Assembly (NCBI RefSeq): GCF_015845845.1
Contig: NZ_LDIG01000088.1
Coordinates: 1 to 64,000, forward strand
Source: Paenibacillus dendritiformis
GTDB taxonomy: Bacteria > Bacillota > Bacilli > Paenibacillales > Paenibacillaceae
Reading direction: 5' to 3'
Length of the DNA: 64,000 nucleotides
In this document: positions 1 through 9,138 of the stretch, in pieces
Layout: each line of letters opens with the position of its first letter
How positions within the stretch are numbered: the stretch's first letter is position 1
The notes under the pieces: generated by a model
What the model saw: the letters and a program-made list of their open reading frames with translations, nothing else
Told to the model about the DNA's origin: nothing
The model's database searches: none
Position numbers and translations under genes: made by a program

Positions 1-1
1 A

Positions 2-733
2 GCGCCGCTGCGCATCGGATTCGCCTTCCCCGGCCCGTTCGACTATGCCGCCGGCGTGGCGCGCCTGCAGGGCCTCGGCAAGTACGAGCGCCTCTACGGC
101 GTGAACGTGCGCGAGGCGCTGCGGACCGAGTTCGCCCGTCAAGCCATGCGCGGGGCGCCGCACGCGGCTCAGCTCGCCCGGGCCGACATCCGCTTCGCGA
201 ACGATGCGCTGCTGTTCGCGCTCGGGCTCAGCCGCCGCTATCCGGGCGAACGCCTGCTGTGCCTGACGCTCGGCACCGGCCTCGGCTCCGCCTTCATCGA
301 GGACGGGCAGCCGGTCGCGGGCCGAGACGGCGTGCCGCCGGGCGGCCAGCTTTATGCGGAGCCCTACCGCGGACAGCCCGCGGACGGCCATTTCGGCCGC
401 CGCGGCATTTTGCGGCTCGCCGGCGAGCTTGGCTCGGGCGCTGCGGGCAGCGCAGGCGGCGACGTGCATGATCTCGCCGCGGCCGCGTATGGCGGCGATC
501 CCCGGGCGGCCGCGGTCTTCCATGAATATGGCAGACGGCTCAGCGAGTTCCTCGCGCCGTATGTCGCGGCCTTCCGCCCCCGCCGCCTGATCCTCGGCGG
601 GCAGATTGCGAAGAGCGCCAGCTTGTTCCTCGCCCCGCTGGATGCGCTGCTGCGAAGCGGCGGCGGCTTCGCGGAGACAAGCGATCGCGTCATGGAGCAC
701 ACGTATGAGGGCATTGACGCTTTATTCGGATAA
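2..733 (+). CDS. ROK family sugar kinase, 5' end outside the window
   Basis: The reading frame is open from base 2 with no start, so the N-terminal part lies upstream of the window. The visible ~243 residues carry the ROK (Repressor/ORF/Kinase) signature: a GFAFPGPFDY segment, then LTLGTGLGSAF, the glycine-rich nucleotide/sugar loop of the family, and a C-terminal RPRRLILGGQIAKS segment that forms the second ATPase-fold lobe. ROK kinases phosphorylate hexoses such as glucose, fructose, mannose or N-acetylhexosamines in the cytoplasm; the exact sugar cannot be read here. The following gene, 46 bases downstream on the same strand, is a GH38-type glycosidase, so a role in mannose or mannoside metabolism is an inference from context. 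Base composition is very GC-rich compared with the next gene. Confidence 0.8.
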   Translation, partial: APLRIGFAFPGPFDYAAGVARLQGLGKYERLYGVNVREALRTEFARQAMRGAPHAAQLARADIRFANDALLFALGLSRRYPGERLLCLTLGTGLGSAFIEDGQPVAGRDGVPPGGQLYAEPYRGQPADGHFGRRGILRLAGELGSGAAGSAGGDVHDLAAAAYGGDPRAAAVFHEYGRRLSEFLAPYVAAFRPRRLILGGQIAKSASLFLAPLDALLRSGGGFAETSDRVMEHTYEGIDALFG

Positions 734-779
734 TCAATGACTTCGGTCAACGGAGAACGTTTTAGACCACCGAGAAAGG

Positions 780-3290
780 ATGATAAACTTGAGCCGACAG
801 ATTCAACAGGCCGACATGCCGAAGCCGAAGCGGGCATGGACCATCTGCGCCATTCATCATTCGCACACCGATATCGGATATACGGAACGGCAAGAGAAAA
901 TTGAGCAGTATCACGTCGATTTTATCCGCCAGGCGCTTCGCATCCTTGCCCAGGCCAAGGATGGCAGCCGCCCGGAATACGACGGCTTCCGCTGGACCTG
1001 CGAGACGTTCTGGGCGGTTGAGCGGTTCCTGGAGCGCGCCGCGCCGGAAGAGCGGGAGCAGTTCGCCGAAGCGGTCCGCGGCGGCCATATCGAGCTCTCC
1101 GGCACCTACCTGAATATGACGGAGCTGCCCGACTATTCGCTCCTGAGCCATATGCACGGCAAAGCGGCTTCCTATGCGGCTTCCATCGGCCATGCCGTCG
1201 ACTCGGCGATGACCGCCGATATTAACGGCTATGGCTGGGGCTACGCGCGAAGCCTGCTTGAGAACGGCATCAAGCATCTATTCAGCTGCGTCCACACCCA
1301 TCATGGCATGTTCCCGCTGGGACGCAAGCAGACGCCCTTCTGGTGGGAAGCGTCCACGGGAGAACGGCTGCTCGTGTGGAATGGGGAGCACTATATGTTC
1401 GGCAATGAACTTGGCCTGTGCCCAGGCGCGCTCGGCAAATATATCATCCGGGACGAATTCGATCACCGGCTCATTGACGAGCGGCATGACGACATCGCAC
1501 GCATCCGTCTTCATCGCTATGTCTGCAAGCTGGAAGAGGAGGGCTATCCGTTCGACTTCGTTCCGGTCATGCTCTCCGGTCTTGGCACGGACAACGGTGC
1601 GCCGAACGGGCGCATCATGGAGTTCATCCGCCAATGGAATGAACAGTACGGAGAAACGATCCGGATCGAGATGACCAGCCTGCACGGCTTCTTCACCCGC
1701 CTCAAACGGGAGGATACGAGCCTTCTGCCTGTCCATCGCGGGGATTGGCCTGACTGGTGGTCGGACGGCGTCGCCTCGACCGCCATGCATACGCAAATTT
1801 TCCGGGATGCCCAACGCGTGCTCAGGCAGGCGGAGCGGCTGGATCCGGAACGGGCCGTGCTGACGGAAGCCGATCGGGACGAAGCCCTGCGGCCTCTGAT
1901 CATGTATGCGGAGCATACGTGGGGATACCACTCCTCCATTTCCGAGCCCTGGCATCCGAACGTGCAGCGCCTGGAGGTGCGGAAGCTGGCCTATGCCGCG
2001 GAGGCCAGCCGCCGTGCTCATCAAGCTCTGGATAAAGTGCTCAGCGCCCAAGGCGGCGCGATGCTCTTCCCGGAACGGCCGCTTCGCTACCGGATCATCA
2101 ACCCGGCATCCGTCGCCTCGATGCAGCTGGTGACCCTGCCGCTGGATGGATGGGAGCCCGCTCTGCTCGCCAATGGATTCGATGTCATTTGTGAAGCGAC
2201 CGGACAGAGACTGGCTTGGCAACAGCCGGATCCGCAGGCCATTGTCGTCGAGGTCGCATTGGGAGCCGAAGAGGCTTGCGTGCTTCGCATTCAACCTTGT
2301 GCGGAAGAACAGGATACGGCTGGCGGGGCCATGACATCCAGCACGCGGCTAATCGGCAGCGATCGCGTGTATGATATGGAAGACATGTACCCCAACGCTC
2401 CCGGTCATGGGCCGATTTCGATTACAGAGCATGGAGTTGAATCTCCATTTTGCCGCATCGAATGGCAGGAAGATCGGGGCATTGTATCGTGGCGCAACCG
2501 GTTGACCGGACAAGAGCTGCTCCACCCGGATCATCCGCATGGGGCATTCACGCCCATTTATGAAGTGACTCCGGCAGAAGATCCGACGAGCCCCCACCAA
2601 GTATGGTCCGTGCGAAGCCAAATGGGCCGCAACCGCAAAGGGATGGGCGTCCGGCGCTCCGCGGGCCGGCTCGTCCGGGTCAAACCGTTGGAGAACGGCC
2701 CGCTTTACGCCACCCTGGAGCTGCAGTACAAGGTGGACGGCATGAGCTATTACAGTCTCCTTCTCAAGGTGTATGCCGCGTTGAACCGGGTCGATGTCGC
2801 TGTCCGTCTACACAAAGACAGCGTCTGGCAGCCGGAGAACGTCTATGTCGCCCTGCCATTCACGAATGGCCATCCGTCCGCAGATACCCTGTATGCCGAC
2901 AAGGCGGGCGAGCTGATTCGACCGTGGACAGATCAGCTTCCGGGAACGTGCCTGGACTATACTTGCGTTCAGCACGGGCTGGCGTGGGTCAACGAGTCGA
3001 CCGGCGCTCTCCTGCTGGGCATGCCGGATACGCCGCTGGTACAGTTAGGTCCGCTCGAGTATGGACGGCGCCTTGTTCATACCCAGCAGCCAGCGGACGC
3101 GAAGCCGCAGACGTACTCCTGGCTGATGACGAACTACTGGGAGACGAACTTCAAGGCAACGCTGGGCGGATTCTATGAGTTCCGCTACCTGTTGGCAGCC
3201 GGCGATTCGATCGGCGCAGCAGACATTGGACATGAGCTGCAGGCGCTCAATGACGGACTCATTGTCTCCCGCATGAAGCAATCGATATAG
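780..3290 (+). CDS. GH38-like glycosyl hydrolase (alpha-mannosidase related)
   Basis: The 836-residue product has the GH38 N-terminal catalytic fold. HSHTDIGYT at residues 27-35 supplies the His-x-His-x-Asp metal ligands, and ADINGYGW near residue 148 holds the likely Asp nucleophile. The C-terminal half is the beta-rich mannosidase region. GH38 enzymes are zinc-dependent retaining alpha-mannosidases; this one is divergent, so the substrate is uncertain. No signal peptide is seen, so it should act in the cytoplasm on imported oligosaccharides. Start choice: ATG 780 lies inside the ribosome site AAAGGATGA (775-783), so the in-frame TTG at 789, eight bases after AGGA, is the better start. It probably forms one operon with the upstream ROK kinase. 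A strong terminator follows the stop. Confidence 0.85.
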   Translation: MINLSRQIQQADMPKPKRAWTICAIHHSHTDIGYTERQEKIEQYHVDFIRQALRILAQAKDGSRPEYDGFRWTCETFWAVERFLERAAPEEREQFAEAVRGGHIELSGTYLNMTELPDYSLLSHMHGKAASYAASIGHAVDSAMTADINGYGWGYARSLLENGIKHLFSCVHTHHGMFPLGRKQTPFWWEASTGERLLVWNGEHYMFGNELGLCPGALGKYIIRDEFDHRLIDERHDDIARIRLHRYVCKLEEEGYPFDFVPVMLSGLGTDNGAPNGRIMEFIRQWNEQYGETIRIEMTSLHGFFTRLKREDTSLLPVHRGDWPDWWSDGVASTAMHTQIFRDAQRVLRQAERLDPERAVLTEADRDEALRPLIMYAEHTWGYHSSISEPWHPNVQRLEVRKLAYAAEASRRAHQALDKVLSAQGGAMLFPERPLRYRIINPASVASMQLVTLPLDGWEPALLANGFDVICEATGQRLAWQQPDPQAIVVEVALGAEEACVLRIQPCAEEQDTAGGAMTSSTRLIGSDRVYDMEDMYPNAPGHGPISITEHGVESPFCRIEWQEDRGIVSWRNRLTGQELLHPDHPHGAFTPIYEVTPAEDPTSPHQVWSVRSQMGRNRKGMGVRRSAGRLVRVKPLENGPLYATLELQYKVDGMSYYSLLLKVYAALNRVDVAVRLHKDSVWQPENVYVALPFTNGHPSADTLYADKAGELIRPWTDQLPGTCLDYTCVQHGLAWVNESTGALLLGMPDTPLVQLGPLEYGRRLVHTQQPADAKPQTYSWLMTNYWETNFKATLGGFYEFRYLLAAGDSIGAADIGHELQALNDGLIVSRMKQSI

Positions 3291-3311
3291 ACACCTATGA
3301 ACAGAACGCTC

Positions 3312-3362
3312 GGCAAGGGCAGTACGGATGCGCTCCGGCTGCCCTTGCCGCCTTCTTTTTCC
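3312..3362 (+). terminator. Intrinsic terminator after the GH38-like gene
   Basis: Perfect 11-bp stem GGCAAGGGCAG (3312-3322) with CTGCCCTTGCC (3339-3349), followed by a T-rich stretch to 3362. It separates the kinase/glycosidase operon from the aminopeptidase gene. Confidence 0.85.
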
Positions 3363-3479
3363 CGCCATCTGCGTCCCCCGGACACGGACTGGACAAATGT
3401 GCTCGCGAAGGAAGCTCTAATTATGATATGTTCAAGGGAGAGTCATCGAATTGCTGCACTACGGAAAGGATGAAAACCG

Positions 3480-4571
3480 ATGAACAAGTCCTGGATTACA
3501 TTACGTACGGCAATGGAGCAGGAGGGCCATGACGCCGTCCTCATTACCGACCCGAAGCATGTCTATTACTTGACCGGTTTCGCCTGCGATCCGCATGAGC
3601 GCTTCCTCGGCCTCGTCATCGGGCGGGATGCCGAGCCGACGCTCATCGTGCCGGCCCTGGATGCGGACAAGGCGGCGTCCGCCTCTTCCGTCAAGAACAT
3701 CGTAACTCATGAAGACACGGATAATCCTTACGATGTGTTGAAGCCCTGCCTGCCCGCCGGGCTGAACCAGTTGGCCTTCGAGAAGAATCATGTCTCGGTC
3801 GCCCGGTTCGAGGCGCTGGCCGCAGCGCTGGAGGCCAAGCGCTATGCCGATGCAGGGCCGATTCTGCAGGAGATGCGCGTCATCAAGTCTCCGGAAGAAG
3901 TGGAGCGGCTGCTGGAGGCGATCCGGGTCATCGAAGCGGTGCTGCAGGAAGTCACAAGCCGTGTGCGTCCCGGGATGACCGAGCTGGACGTGGTGGCGGA
4001 GCTGGAATATGTCATGAAGAAAAAGGGCGCGGAGCGGCCTTCGTTCGATACGATGGTGCTGGCCGGCGAAAGAGCCGCGCTGCCGCATGGCGTTCCAGGC
4101 AATCGCGTCATTCGCGAAGGCGAGCTGCTTCTGTTCGATCTGGGCGTCTACGTGAACGGATACGCTTCCGACATTACCCGCACCTTCGCCGTCGGCGAAG
4201 TGAACGAAGAGAGCCGCCGCATCTACGATACCGTATTGGCGGCGAATGAAGCGGCCGTTGCCGCCGTCAAGCCCGGGGTCACCTTCGGCTCGCTCGATCG
4301 CACGGCGCGGCAGGTCATTGAGGACCGAGGCTACGGCCCCTACTTTACCCATCGGCTCGGGCACGGGCTCGGCCTGGACGTGCACGAGTATCCATCGGTG
4401 CATGGCCGGAATGAGGATGTGCTGAAGCCGGGCATGGTCTTCACGATCGAGCCGGGCGTCTATGTGCCGAACGTGGCGGGCGTGCGCATCGAGGATGACG
4501 TCATCGTCACGGAGGATGGCGTGCGCGTGCTCACCTCCTATCCGAAGGAGTTGACCGTCATCGGAGGATAG
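3480..4571 (+). CDS. M24 family Xaa-Pro aminopeptidase / prolidase
   Basis: The 363-residue protein has the two-domain layout of proline-specific M24 peptidases: a creatinase-like N-terminal domain (about 1-130) and a pita-bread catalytic domain. All five metal ligands are visible: D220 (LLFDLG), D231 (SDITRT), H295 (HRLGHGLG), E324 (FTIEPGVY) and E338 (VRIEDD), plus H203 in LPHGVPG. It removes N-terminal residues next to proline, or splits X-Pro dipeptides, in the cytoplasm. Length matches YqhT/PepQ-type enzymes of Bacilli (about 355-365). The start is supported by GAAAGGATG eight bases upstream. It is probably monocistronic, between a terminator upstream and a convergent mannosidase downstream. 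PepP versus PepQ cannot be separated from sequence. Confidence 0.9.
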   Translation: MNKSWITLRTAMEQEGHDAVLITDPKHVYYLTGFACDPHERFLGLVIGRDAEPTLIVPALDADKAASASSVKNIVTHEDTDNPYDVLKPCLPAGLNQLAFEKNHVSVARFEALAAALEAKRYADAGPILQEMRVIKSPEEVERLLEAIRVIEAVLQEVTSRVRPGMTELDVVAELEYVMKKKGAERPSFDTMVLAGERAALPHGVPGNRVIREGELLLFDLGVYVNGYASDITRTFAVGEVNEESRRIYDTVLAANEAAVAAVKPGVTFGSLDRTARQVIEDRGYGPYFTHRLGHGLGLDVHEYPSVHGRNEDVLKPGMVFTIEPGVYVPNVAGVRIEDDVIVTEDGVRVLTSYPKELTVIGG

Positions 4572-4589
4572 CGGCTTCACTTGCCAATG

Positions 4590-4770
4590 CTGCAAAAATA
4601 CAATATTTTCAAAGGTGCTGAATGAAGAAAAAGGAATTCCTGCAAAAGTGCGGCAATTTGCGCCGTTATCGCATCGATCCGAGGCAATGCGGGCAAAAAG
4701 ATGTAAAATTGCAGGATTTTCGCCGCCTCCCGCCCACCAGGGCCAAAAATACTGCATTTACGCAGGATTC
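4590..4770. repeat. Dispersed four-hairpin intergenic repeat, copy A
   Basis: Four CTGCA-like units start at 4590, 4640, 4702 and 4752 (spacing 50, 62, 50). The units at 4702 and 4752 end in GCAGGATTT or GCAGGATT. The same layout recurs at 39197-39376 and 49139-49318. This copy fills the gap between two convergent genes. Unit 1 (CTGCAAAAATACAATATTTT) has lost the GG seen in the other copies. The unit spacings are not multiples of three, so short frames through it are not coding. Function unknown. Confidence 0.75.
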
Positions 4771-4793
4771 AGAAGTTCAGCTCCATAGCGAAA

Positions 4794-4830
4794 ACAAGCC
4801 CTCCCCAAGCAATGCTTCGGGAGGGCTTGT
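4794..4830 (-). terminator. Bidirectional terminator after the GH38 mannosidase
   Basis: Stem ACAAGCCCTCCC (4794-4805) pairs with GGGAGGGCTTGT (4819-4830). T-rich tracts lie on both sides, so it can end the minus-strand mannosidase operon and any plus-strand read-through from the aminopeptidase. Confidence 0.8.
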
Positions 4831-4837
4831 TTCATTT

Positions 4838-7555
4838 TTATTTCTTCATGCCGAGCGTGAAGATTTCCGCTGCGCCGAGCTCAACGCTGACGCTGCGCTT
4901 GTCGCCGGATGCGAGGTCTTCGCCCTTCACTTCCATGATGCTGCTGCGGTAGAAGCCGCTGCCTGCCTGCGGAAGCGTCACGTTCAACGTGTTCGCTTCA
5001 TGCGCGAAGTTGACCCAACGGCCAACCATGTCGCCAGTCTGCTCCGCCATTTTGATCGAGGAGAACGCGATGCCTTCGCCTTCCCATGCCAGGAACGCAT
5101 GGTTGGCCGGCAGCTTGCCGTCATGCACCTCGGCCTGGCGGACAATCCACGGCACCTGGAACGCGTGCGCTTCCTTGTACGCGCCGGAGGTCACGACATC
5201 GCCCGCATGCGGAATAATCGCATATTCGGCCGTGTACGTGCCCAAGCATTGCGCTTCCGGCGTCGGGAAGACGCCCCAGTCGCCGAGCTCGCCGGAGGAG
5301 CGGAGCAAGGTGACCGCCATCGTGTTGCGGCCGTCGCGCAGCACTTCATATTCGAACAGCCCTTTGTTGGCGATGGTCAAGCCGAGTTGGCCGTCGCTTA
5401 CGCTGACGAACGTATGCTGATGCTGATCGTTGCTCGGATTCTCCCATTCCGGAGCCGGCTGCGTATTGCGGCGGGCCACCTCGAAGATGGATTCCGCCTG
5501 ATGCGTCTCGGCCTGAAGAGCGGTCGGGAACAGCGCGCGCAAACGGTGATCCTTCGATTCGTTATGAATGGTCACCTGAACTTCGACGCGCTTCGCGCCG
5601 CGATCAAGCGTGTAACGGGTCACCAGCCGGAACGGCGCCATGACTGTGGAGCGTTGAGCGGTACGTCTTGGGAAATCGACCAACTCATTCATCTCCTCCT
5701 GCAGCTTCTCGTCGGCGGAAGCCGGAATCTCCCAATGGTGGACGGCTTCGATGACGGCGCGGTATGGCGCGTCTTCGACGACGCGGATATCGGCCGCCAG
5801 GCCTGCCGTCGTCAGCGGCACCTCGCCGTCCGGCTTGCGGAACATGTACTCGTTGCCGATGTCTCCGCTGTCTTCGTACACATTCAGCCCGCTGAACGTA
5901 TGGCCCGTCGCCTTGTCGGTCAGCGTCAAGGAACCGTCCGCTTCGACGATCGCCTTCAGATGTTCGTTCTCCAGCGTATTGTGCCCGTTCAACAGGCTGG
6001 CCGCTTGCGGCGATTCTCCGCCCGCCACCCAGGCGAAGGTCTGATACGCGAAGGCCGGCATGCCGCTAGCCTGCAGGCGAACCTTCACGCAGCGCGCCAC
6101 GTAAGGCTGGCGGAACTTATCCTTCGGCAGATCGTAGCCGAACTGGACGCCGGCGTCTTCCCATTCGCAGACGACCGCATTGCCGTTCGCATCGATGACG
6201 GTGCCCGGCACGATCGGCTCCTGCTTCAGCTCGCGCGCCAGCTTCGTCGGATGCCCTTCGCGGAAGTAGCGGCGCTTCAGCTCTAGCGTCACTTCGACGA
6301 CGCCGCTGCGCTCGTAGCCCGCCGTGTTGAAGACGACGAACGGCACGGCTTCCTTGGCGCCGTATGCCGAAGTATCGATCTGGTTCACAAGGCTGTCTAC
6401 CGTCTCGTTAATGATCATCTCGGTCATATGCTTCGACTTCTCGAAGCGCGTCACCATCTCGCGGTGCACTTCATCGACGCTGCATCCGCAGATGCTGTCA
6501 TGCGGATGGTTCTGCATCAATGTCTTCCACGCATAGACGAACAGATGATGCGGATACGGTTTGCCCGCCTGGTCGGCGAATGCCGCCAGCGGCTCCGCCA
6601 CCTTCTCCAGGAGCGTCTGGTTCTCGGCGTTCATCTGCTTGAGATAGACGCGGGAAGACGCGGTATTGACCAGCGTATACCAGCCGTCGGTGCGCTGGCT
6701 GCGCAGCTCGCCTTTTACCGTCTGCAGATTCTCGGGCAATTCCTGTCTCAGCACATCCACATAGTAGTTGAAATTGGAGTGAACGAAGTCCACATCCGGG
6801 AACAGCTTCTTCGCCACTTCGATCGCCTTGGAAAGATCGGTCTGAATCGGCTGGTGGTCGCAGCCATTCATGAATAACAGATGCGGCGTGGAAGCGAATT
6901 TCTCCGCATTGGCGATATTTTTCTCCCAATAGGCGATCGCTTGCTTCTCGTCAACCGGCACTTCCATGCCGTTGCAGTACCAGTTCGCGAACAGAATGCC
7001 GATGACGCGCGATCCGTCCGGCGATTCCCAGATCATTTCCGAGAATGGAGACTCGTATGCGGCATCTTCGGATACCTGGTTGTTGAAGCCGGTCGGCTTC
7101 ACGCCGCGTCCGAACACGGCGACATCGATATTGGCCTGCTTGAGCATCTGCGGCGCCTGGCCCATATTGCCGAACGAATCGGGGAAATACCCGATTTTGG
7201 AGATGGTGCCGCCGTAGTGGTTGGCGTCGCGATGTCCGATTTGCAGGTTGCGCACGTTCGCCTCGCTGCTCGTCAGGAACTCATCCTGCAGAATGTACCA
7301 TGGACCGATATGAATGCGGCCTTCGCGGATATATTTCTCCAGCTTGTCCTTCATTTCCGGGCGGACCTGGAGGTAATCTTCCAGCATGATGGTCTGGCCG
7401 TCGAGATGGAAGCTCTTGAAGCCCGGGTCGTGGTCGAGCGTATCCAGCAGCGTGTCCATCAATTCGATCAGCAGCGCATGGTGATACTCGTAAGGCATAT
7501 ACCACTCGCGATCCCAGTGCGTATGAGAGATGATGTGGGCCGTTTTTTTCGTCAT
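4838..7555 (-). CDS. Alpha-mannosidase, glycoside hydrolase family 38
   Basis: The 905-residue protein is a full-length bacterial class II alpha-mannosidase of the MngB type. HTHWDREWY at 11-19 carries metal ligands H11, H13 and D15; IGYFPDSFGNMGQ places the nucleophile at D126; MNGCDHQP and NHPHDSICGCS match conserved active-site loops; the C-terminal half is the beta-rich mannosidase domain. It hydrolyses terminal alpha-mannosides in the cytoplasm (no signal peptide). It is the last gene of the mannoside operon, 25 bases after GH125, with ribosome site AGAGAGGGAC before the ATG. Working with the GH125 exo-alpha-1,6-mannosidase and the LplABC-type importer, it would finish trimming imported manno-oligosaccharides or N-glycan fragments. 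Linkage preference is not readable. Confidence 0.93.
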   Translation of the reverse strand: MTKKTAHIISHTHWDREWYMPYEYHHALLIELMDTLLDTLDHDPGFKSFHLDGQTIMLEDYLQVRPEMKDKLEKYIREGRIHIGPWYILQDEFLTSSEANVRNLQIGHRDANHYGGTISKIGYFPDSFGNMGQAPQMLKQANIDVAVFGRGVKPTGFNNQVSEDAAYESPFSEMIWESPDGSRVIGILFANWYCNGMEVPVDEKQAIAYWEKNIANAEKFASTPHLLFMNGCDHQPIQTDLSKAIEVAKKLFPDVDFVHSNFNYYVDVLRQELPENLQTVKGELRSQRTDGWYTLVNTASSRVYLKQMNAENQTLLEKVAEPLAAFADQAGKPYPHHLFVYAWKTLMQNHPHDSICGCSVDEVHREMVTRFEKSKHMTEMIINETVDSLVNQIDTSAYGAKEAVPFVVFNTAGYERSGVVEVTLELKRRYFREGHPTKLARELKQEPIVPGTVIDANGNAVVCEWEDAGVQFGYDLPKDKFRQPYVARCVKVRLQASGMPAFAYQTFAWVAGGESPQAASLLNGHNTLENEHLKAIVEADGSLTLTDKATGHTFSGLNVYEDSGDIGNEYMFRKPDGEVPLTTAGLAADIRVVEDAPYRAVIEAVHHWEIPASADEKLQEEMNELVDFPRRTAQRSTVMAPFRLVTRYTLDRGAKRVEVQVTIHNESKDHRLRALFPTALQAETHQAESIFEVARRNTQPAPEWENPSNDQHQHTFVSVSDGQLGLTIANKGLFEYEVLRDGRNTMAVTLLRSSGELGDWGVFPTPEAQCLGTYTAEYAIIPHAGDVVTSGAYKEAHAFQVPWIVRQAEVHDGKLPANHAFLAWEGEGIAFSSIKMAEQTGDMVGRWVNFAHEANTLNVTLPQAGSGFYRSSIMEVKGEDLASGDKRSVSVELGAAEIFTLGMKK

Positions 7556-7580
7556 GTTCTGTCCCTCTCTTCTTGTCGGA

Positions 7581-8864
7581 TTAGGCTTTCAACCAATATT
7601 CGCGGTAGATTAGCTCAGAGAACAAGCTGTTCGACCACGCGAACCATTCACGAGTGAATTGGGCCGGATCGTCGACATGAAATCCTTCATGCATATAACC
7701 GGTATCGGCATCCGTCGCCGTCAACAGCCGAATCAGGCCGTCGATCTCTTCCTGCGTTCCGGCGGTCAGCCCCTGCATCGACAAGGCGATATGCCAAATA
7801 TATCGGTCAGGGGTATGCGGGCTGCCGATGCCCTGAGCGGCCTTGCCGGAATAGTAGTAAGGATTGTCCTCGCTCAGGATGAAGCGGCGCGTATTCTGAT
7901 AGATCGGATCGTCCTCCGTCGTATAGCCGAGGTAAGGAATGGCCAGCAAGCTCGGCACGTTGGCGTCATCCATCAGATTGTAGTTGCCGAAGCCATCGGT
8001 TTCATAAGCATAGATTTTTCCGTATTTCGGGTGATGAAAGATGCCATAATTGCGAATGCCGTCTTCAATCTCTTCACACAGCGCCCGTGCCTTGGCAGCG
8101 AATGGCGCATCCTCGTAGACCGCCGTCGCGATCTCCTCCAAATAACGAAGCACGACAACCGCGAACATATTCGAAGGAATCAGGTAACCGAAGGTGCACG
8201 CATCGTCGCTTGGGCGGAAGCCCGACCACGTCATCCCCGTGTAGTTGACCGGCATGCCTCGTCCGTTGTTCTTGAGCGTGTCCGTCTTGCGGCAGTCCAT
8301 CCGCGAGAAACGGTAAGGGGATTGCTCGAAGTGGCGCTGCTCCGTCGTCCACAGGTTCATGATAATATGCGCAACCGTCTTGTATTCGCCATCGAAGAGC
8401 GACGTATCGCCCGTCTCTTTCCAGTACAAATAGCTCAACTGGATGGGATAGCACAGCGAATCGATCTCGTATTTCCGTTCCCACACCCAGCCGTTCAATT
8501 CCGTCTGATCCCGGTGATGAATCTGATCGAGCGGAATCTCTTCTTCATTGAATGCATTGGCGTACGGGTCGATCTGAATATATTTCAACTGCTTGCGCAC
8601 CAGCCCGGCAATGATGCGGCGAATATCCGCATCCTCTTTGGCCAGCGGCATATACTGGCGCACCTGGGCGCTGGAGTCGCGCAACCACATGGCCGGAATG
8701 TCTCCGGTGAAGACATACGACGTGCCGTCTTCATGCAATTTGGTTGTCGTCTGCAGCGTGTTCGGGAAACAATTCAAGAACAGCTGCTGCAATTTCGGGT
8801 TGTCCGCCAATCGGGTCTTGGCTTCTTCCATCACGCGAAGCACGGCTTGCGGTAGGCGTTCCAT
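7581..8864 (-). CDS. Exo-alpha-1,6-mannosidase, glycoside hydrolase family 125
   Basis: The product of about 427 residues matches GH125 (formerly DUF1237) along its length, with the hallmark DIPAMWLRDSSAQV segment (residues 55-68) that lines the -1 mannose site, and GRGMPVNYTGMTWSGFRPSDD further on. GH125 enzymes are inverting exo-acting alpha-1,6-mannosidases. No signal peptide is present, so the substrate must be imported. Start choice: an upstream in-frame ATG at 8885 has no ribosome site, whereas ATG 8864 follows AAGGAGAG by about seven bases. It lies in one operon with the GH38 gene (25-base gap). The gap to the solute-binding gene (274 bases) contains a hairpin and a possible internal promoter. 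Confidence 0.92.
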   Translation of the reverse strand: MERLPQAVLRVMEEAKTRLADNPKLQQLFLNCFPNTLQTTTKLHEDGTSYVFTGDIPAMWLRDSSAQVRQYMPLAKEDADIRRIIAGLVRKQLKYIQIDPYANAFNEEEIPLDQIHHRDQTELNGWVWERKYEIDSLCYPIQLSYLYWKETGDTSLFDGEYKTVAHIIMNLWTTEQRHFEQSPYRFSRMDCRKTDTLKNNGRGMPVNYTGMTWSGFRPSDDACTFGYLIPSNMFAVVVLRYLEEIATAVYEDAPFAAKARALCEEIEDGIRNYGIFHHPKYGKIYAYETDGFGNYNLMDDANVPSLLAIPYLGYTTEDDPIYQNTRRFILSEDNPYYYSGKAAQGIGSPHTPDRYIWHIALSMQGLTAGTQEEIDGLIRLLTATDADTGYMHEGFHVDDPAQFTREWFAWSNSLFSELIYREYWLKA

Positions 8865-8955
8865 ATCAGCTCTCTCCTTCTCCATCCATCGATCAAAGTC
8901 GTTGTTGTAGCCGTCTTATCCGGCCATTATCTTATTTATTACATTAGATATGTCC

Positions 8956-8982
8956 ATCATATTGTATATAAGGCTTGTGCAA
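8956..8982 (-). promoter_or_regulatory. Possible internal promoter for the mannosidase genes
   Basis: On the minus strand TTGCAC (8977-8982) and TATGAT (8956-8961) are separated by 15 bases, shorter than ideal. It lies downstream of the hairpin that follows the solute-binding gene, so it could restore transcription of the GH125-GH38 pair. Weak evidence. Confidence 0.3.
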
Positions 8983-9030
8983 AATTCAACCAATCATCCC
9001 TACCTATTTCGCAGTCGTCAAGCGCGAATA

Positions 9031-9068
9031 GCAGACAGTCAGGTGAAGCCTACGCTCCACCTGACTGC
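9031..9068 (-). terminator. Hairpin after the solute-binding gene (attenuator or mRNA-processing site)
   Basis: Perfect 10-bp stem CAGTCAGGTG (9036-9045) with CACCTGACTG (9058-9067). There is no clear U-run on the minus strand, so it is more likely a 3'-stabilising or partial-termination structure than a full terminator. Confidence 0.5.
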
Positions 9069-9138
9069 ACAGTTGCGGCGATTCATTGCTGGCCGGCAGC
9101 AGACTGCCTTCAACCAGCGAATGGAACGATGCCGTTAC

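Noticed and set aside
3390-3427. TGGACA ... TATGAT promoter before the aminopeptidase
   Set aside because: The hexamers are 26 bases apart, too far for a sigma-A promoter; only the TATGAT is plausible.
4622-6286. Long plus-strand open frame (554 codons) over the mannosidase
   Set aside because: It lies antisense to the GH38 gene, which has all catalytic motifs; the frame has no family resemblance and starts in repeat copy A.
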